From: Euperipatoides rowelli
Taxonomy: Eukaryota > Onychophora > Udeonychophora > Euonychophora > Peripatopsidae
Assembly: GCA_003024985.2 (NCBI GenBank)
Contig: PXIH01S0015393.1
DNA length: 10,052 bases
Reading direction: 5' to 3' (one strand)
Shown here: in pieces, positions 6,828 to 10,052 of the stretch
Layout: the number at the start of each line of letters is the position of its first letter
Position numbering within the stretch: position 1 is the stretch's first letter
Translations under genes and position numbers: made by a program
The notes under the pieces: generated by a model
The model's input: only the letters and a program-made list of their open reading frames with translations
The model's database searches: none
Told to the model about the DNA's origin: nothing

Positions 6828-7112
6828 TTGATTCTAACTGTTAAGGATTTAATGAAAATAGAAAGGTGGGCAATTCAACAATGGTCACAAGTTGATGAAC
6901 TTAACTTCAGAAACAATTACTCCATTACTGCACTCAGGGAGCTTATTGATGTGTTAATAATGTTAAGAACGCTATCTCAGAACATGCCATCCGTCGCTGT
7001 GGAGCAGGATTTTGAGACAATGGAAGTGTGCGGGACAGACATCGCCCAGGCAATAACTGTTAATGGTGAAGTTACCGTTACATCAATATTATATTTTGGT
7101 TTATTTAATTAA
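6828..7112 (+). pseudogene. Unidentified open frame, possible coding relic
   Basis: A plus-strand frame is open up to the TAA at 7110-7112. The residues from about 6852 read MKIERWAIQQWSQVDELNFR, then NNYSITALRELIDVLIMLRT, LSQNMPSVAVEQDFETMEVC and GTDIAQAITVNGEVTVTSIL. The composition is balanced and protein-like, and GC content rises over about 6930-7075 compared with the flanks. An amphipathic helix-like stretch (ALRELIDVLIMLRTLSQ) is followed by a possible beta-rich segment. There is no recognised domain, no convincing promoter or splice frame, and the listed first codon is TTG. It may be a fragment of a mobile-element protein in the CHD1 intron, a nested small gene, or a chance frame. I cannot choose among them. 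Confidence 0.25.
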
Positions 7113-8490
7113 TATATAGCCTAATGTATAATAGAAAATATATATTAAAACCCTAGCCCTGACAGATATGGTTTTATTAAATAAATTAAATTATAAAATA
7201 GTAAACAAAAGTACAACCATTTTGTGTGAAAACATCAATTTAAAGTGTAATTAAAATTCTTCGCACCATAATCAATTAGCATCTGTCAAAACAAGCCAAT
7301 CATTTTTATATAGTGCCCCCCCCCCCCCCTTCATTTCATAGAAAGTTCATTAATTTCCTACCATTATGCTTTCACCATTCTATAAAGATAATCAGAACTG
7401 GGGGAAAAGATGCAAATATCATTCCCAATTGTCACAAGAATTTTGCCACAAACGATGGATTCAACAATGGCAGACATTCTATGCTACATGAAAATAACAA
7501 TCTTGATAAATTACTTCAGTCCGATCAGCAACAACATTACCTGTTCAAACAGATCAGATGTTAATTAAATAAAACTCACGCTTCAAATTAAAACTGTTTC
7601 AATGAAGATTATGCATCATTGTGAAGAAAGATTTTAATGTTTTGTAGATAAAAAAGTGTAGAGAAACGATTAACTATGTGAAGGCTCCAAATATGTTGCC
7701 AATAGTTCATATTGCCATTAAAAACTAGGTAAAAAACAATGTTAGTAACAAAAACTGGCTGTCCGAAAATGAGCTATCAAAATAACGTGAGTAGCACTTA
7801 AGATGCCATTACAGCATTTATGTTCTTAGACAATCAGTAAATAACATTGACAATTGCAATGCATTGTGATTTCAAAAGGATGGCATCACTTGTCAAACTG
7901 CGAAACAAACAAACATTTGATGCCAGATATTTGGAAACATCATTCATCTCAAGTTACCTGACGACTGCATCATTTTTTCTCTAACCAACCATGAAGAGTG
8001 GACATTTCGAAGCAGCACATAGACAAAATTTGCAGAAGTAATCAATAAACACAGTGTTATTATGAACAATGTTGTTTCCAAATCACATCCATGTAGTACT
8101 AACGAGTATCAACAATTGAGTGCCGTTTAATTTTAAATTATCATTGGGAGCCAATCAAATAATCTCTTAGAATTAGAAATACAGCAATCTCAAATTTTAC
8201 CTTAAACAAACTTTAATAATGTCAGAAATGAGAGCATGAAAATATTATTGAACTTGGATATACTACTATTGATTTTAATGAGTCCTTTTTGACTCATTAA
8301 ACTAAATTTTTTTTTTTTTTTCCAATCAACTAAATTTTTAAAAATATTTTGAGAATTTGATCACGATAAAGTTTAATACATTTAATTATTAACAATTAAA
8401 ATAAAAATATATTTTTGAATTTCAAAACTATTAATCTTTTACATAATCAAGAAGAGGACAAAACATTTTAAAATTTAATAGAAAATGTTT
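7113..8490. other. AT-rich intronic sequence with one poly-C run
   Basis: A run of 14 C at 7316-7329 begins a Pro-starting frame (7313-7564) whose remaining residues have no recognisable motif. Possible minus-strand donors (near 7550 and 7956) were examined for a preceding CHD1 exon. The sequence upstream of each has stops or does not resemble the CHCT domain. No gene can be supported here. Confidence 0.5.
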
Positions 8491-8790
8491 GCTTCCAAGC
8501 AGGACCCCACAAAGGGGTGGGGGTTGGTTGGGAAAGTAGTCTTGGGGCCCAAGCCCCAGAAATACAGTCGTTGTGGATGACCAACTACTGTATATAAGAT
8601 GGCACTACATAGTTATGACATTTCAACCCTATTTTAACAGCCCAAAAAAAAAAAGCATTTCAAAATATAAGGGACCATTATCAGGCCTCTCCTGGATATC
8701 CAGTCCAGGGCCCCCGATTAGGATTTCTGTGTGAGGGGGAGTCTGCTTCCAAGGAATCCACTGGGGGGCTTTTAACTGGAATTGCATCAT
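8491..8790. repeat. GC-rich patch with short direct and inverted repeats
   Basis: This patch is sharply more GC-rich than its surroundings. GCTTCCAAG followed by a CC-A-C and G-run segment occurs at 8491-8525 and again, shortened, at 8745-8767 in direct orientation. A G-rich stretch (GGGGTGGGGGTTGGTTGGG, 8514-8532) could form a two-layer G-quadruplex. CTTGGGGCCCAAG (8541-8553) and CTGGATATCCAG (8692-8703, perfect 12 bp) are palindromic. Together these suggest a decayed inserted element of unknown type, with limits uncertain. Confidence 0.4.
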
Positions 8791-8863
8791 GCCTCTATTA
8801 CCCATCTTTCATTAAAAGAATTATTGAGAACCATTAGTGAAACTTGGCATCTTTAGATAGGGT

Positions 8864-8930
8864 GGGCAACTAAAAACTTGATTCAGGCACGTAAAAGTTT
8901 GACTCACTTGCTCAACTGGGCAAGTAAAAA
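8864..8930. repeat. Three imperfect short tandem units
   Basis: The word GGGCAACTAAAAACTTGATT (8864-8883) is followed by the related GGCACGTAAAAGTTTGACTC (8886-8905), and a third partial unit GGGCAAGTAAAA begins at 8918. The units share GGCA, a TAAAA core and TTGA-C/T-TC. The first is preceded by TAGGGT, which resembles a worn hAT-type end (GGGTGGGCAA), but no second end was seen. Confidence 0.4.
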
Positions 8931-10052
8931 AAATATACATTTTTCTAACACTGACTTTACTTTTCATTTATTCCTGAATAATTTGTAACAGGTGTGCAGA
9001 AAAAAACTCGAATAGATTTACAGTATATCATCAGGTGCGTTCGAGGCAGAGATTGACACTCATGGATCGCCAATAATTTCTATAAATTATATTATTTATA
9101 AATTTCTATAAATTGCATTATTTAATAATAAACCATTATTTTTTTCTTCTTCAATAATGAACGGTTGCAAGGAACAGCTTAAAACACCCCCTACTCCTAA
9201 TATCAGTTTAATGGAATTATAAATTTTGCACAAATTTTTGACCAAAATGTTAATTTGTATCACCTTTAAAGAAAAAAAAAAAAAAAACATATACAAAAAA
9301 AAAAAAAAAACCCCGATCCTTTTCCTATCCGCAACGCAGTCACATAATTCCTGTTATTGAATCGAAATTATGTTACTAGAATAATTCTCTACTTGAATTT
9401 ACTGTAGTATTACTAATTTAATGCTGTTTAACTGAATTTAACCTGTCGATTTCAAAATGAAACATTTGTTGGTGACACAAAATGAAAAGGTGATAGCTAA
9501 TAAAATATTTACATACTTGAGTTAATGTACAAGTCTTAAAATCATTGCAAAATATCTTAAATACTCTGACGCTTAACGTTTTTTTTTTTTTTTTTAAAAA
9601 AAATTCAATTTTGGATTTGTTGATAAACTTTATTTGAAGATTAATTACTACAAAAAAAAAACAAACTATAAAATGTCAATTAGTAGATAAGTAGAAATAT
9701 CAATAGTAATGGAGGATGTCAAGCAAAATTATCAAAGAGGGTGATTTAAATTCCAGTTAAAATCTTTAAAAATAAAATGCTTTAAGTACAATTCAATTAC
9801 TATCCACTTCTAAAATACTGAGATCCTCTCCCTCTCTTGTTGATCTCAACAATCACTGTTTAACAGAGATGCTAATGAAATAGCACTATGTTAAGTAAAA
9901 TAATAAATTGATTTCCATTACTTTATGACAGAATTATAAACATTATCAAGCAGATTGTATTCAATGTATAAATACAAATACAAATATGCCGGACAACAAC
10001 AGACCATAGTCCAGCAAGGTTGTCCCTGGTCCTAATCTAATATTTTTTTAAT
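8931..10052. other. AT-rich intronic sequence with two adjacent poly-A runs
   Basis: A16 runs at 9272-9287 and 9295-9310 and a T run near 9580-9595 are the only notable features. The minus-strand frame at 9096-9296 starts in the poly-A region (Phe-rich) and has no motif. No exon with a donor of the phase required by the CHCT exon was found before the window ends. Confidence 0.5.

Noticed and set aside
7313-7564. Plus-strand frame starting with a Pro run
   Set aside because: It starts in a poly-C homopolymer and has no recognisable motif. The remainder is Asn/His/Lys-rich as expected from composition.
7920-8050. Possible minus-strand exon ending at a GTCAG|GTAACT donor
   Set aside because: The upstream frame is open for about 30 codons but does not resemble the CHCT domain or any family I know, and no good acceptor precedes it.
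9030-9060. GGTGCGTTCGAGG word considered as a tRNA T-arm
   Set aside because: No acceptor, D or anticodon stems can be folded around it, and the flanks are AT-rich filler.

Overview
This is a eukaryotic, metazoan-type nuclear window: very AT-rich, full of homopolymer runs and mobile-element debris, with canonical GT-AG introns and only a few percent coding sequence. One ambiguous base (n) at 2679 suggests a draft assembly. The host species cannot be read from the window. The long AT-rich introns and hAT debris, together with a CHD1-type exon that keeps its conserved core but has a diverged tail, fit an invertebrate, possibly marine. That placement is inference.

The only confidently recognised gene lies on the minus strand. 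Two exons, 6287-6143 and 3779-3598, encode part of the C-terminal region of a chromodomain helicase of the CHD1/CHD2 type. The first exon carries the highly conserved block [20 protein letters not shown] of the CHCT (DUF4208) domain, then a Lys/Glu/Asp-rich tail. The second exon carries a hydrophilic, KRPY-containing linker typical of the disordered CHD1/CHD2 C-terminus. The two join in phase across a 2363-bp intron. I found neither the preceding exon (expected beyond 10052) nor the following one (expected before position 1). On this reading the whole window is one stretch of gene: partial intron, exon, intron, exon, partial intron.

Layout by region. 1-800 holds short hairpins, a purine-rich microsatellite and AT-rich filler. 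1000-1072 is a solitary hAT-type terminus. 1300-1530 holds a more GC-balanced possible coding relic on the minus strand. 2046-3443 is a large foldback structure with two arms of about 500 bp and rearranged partial copies in its centre. 3598-3779 is the second CHD1 exon. 4703-5125 is a probable AT-rich inverted-repeat element. 5505-5941 is a complete non-autonomous hAT insertion with a perfect 8-bp target duplication. 6143-6287 is the first CHD1 exon. 6828-7112 holds an unassigned plus-strand open frame. 8491-8790 is a GC-rich patch with short direct repeats. The remainder is AT-rich intronic sequence.

No rRNA, tRNA, CRISPR array or prokaryotic-type operon is visible. The most notable non-genic objects are the foldback element and the intact hAT MITE, both lying inside the CHD1 introns.
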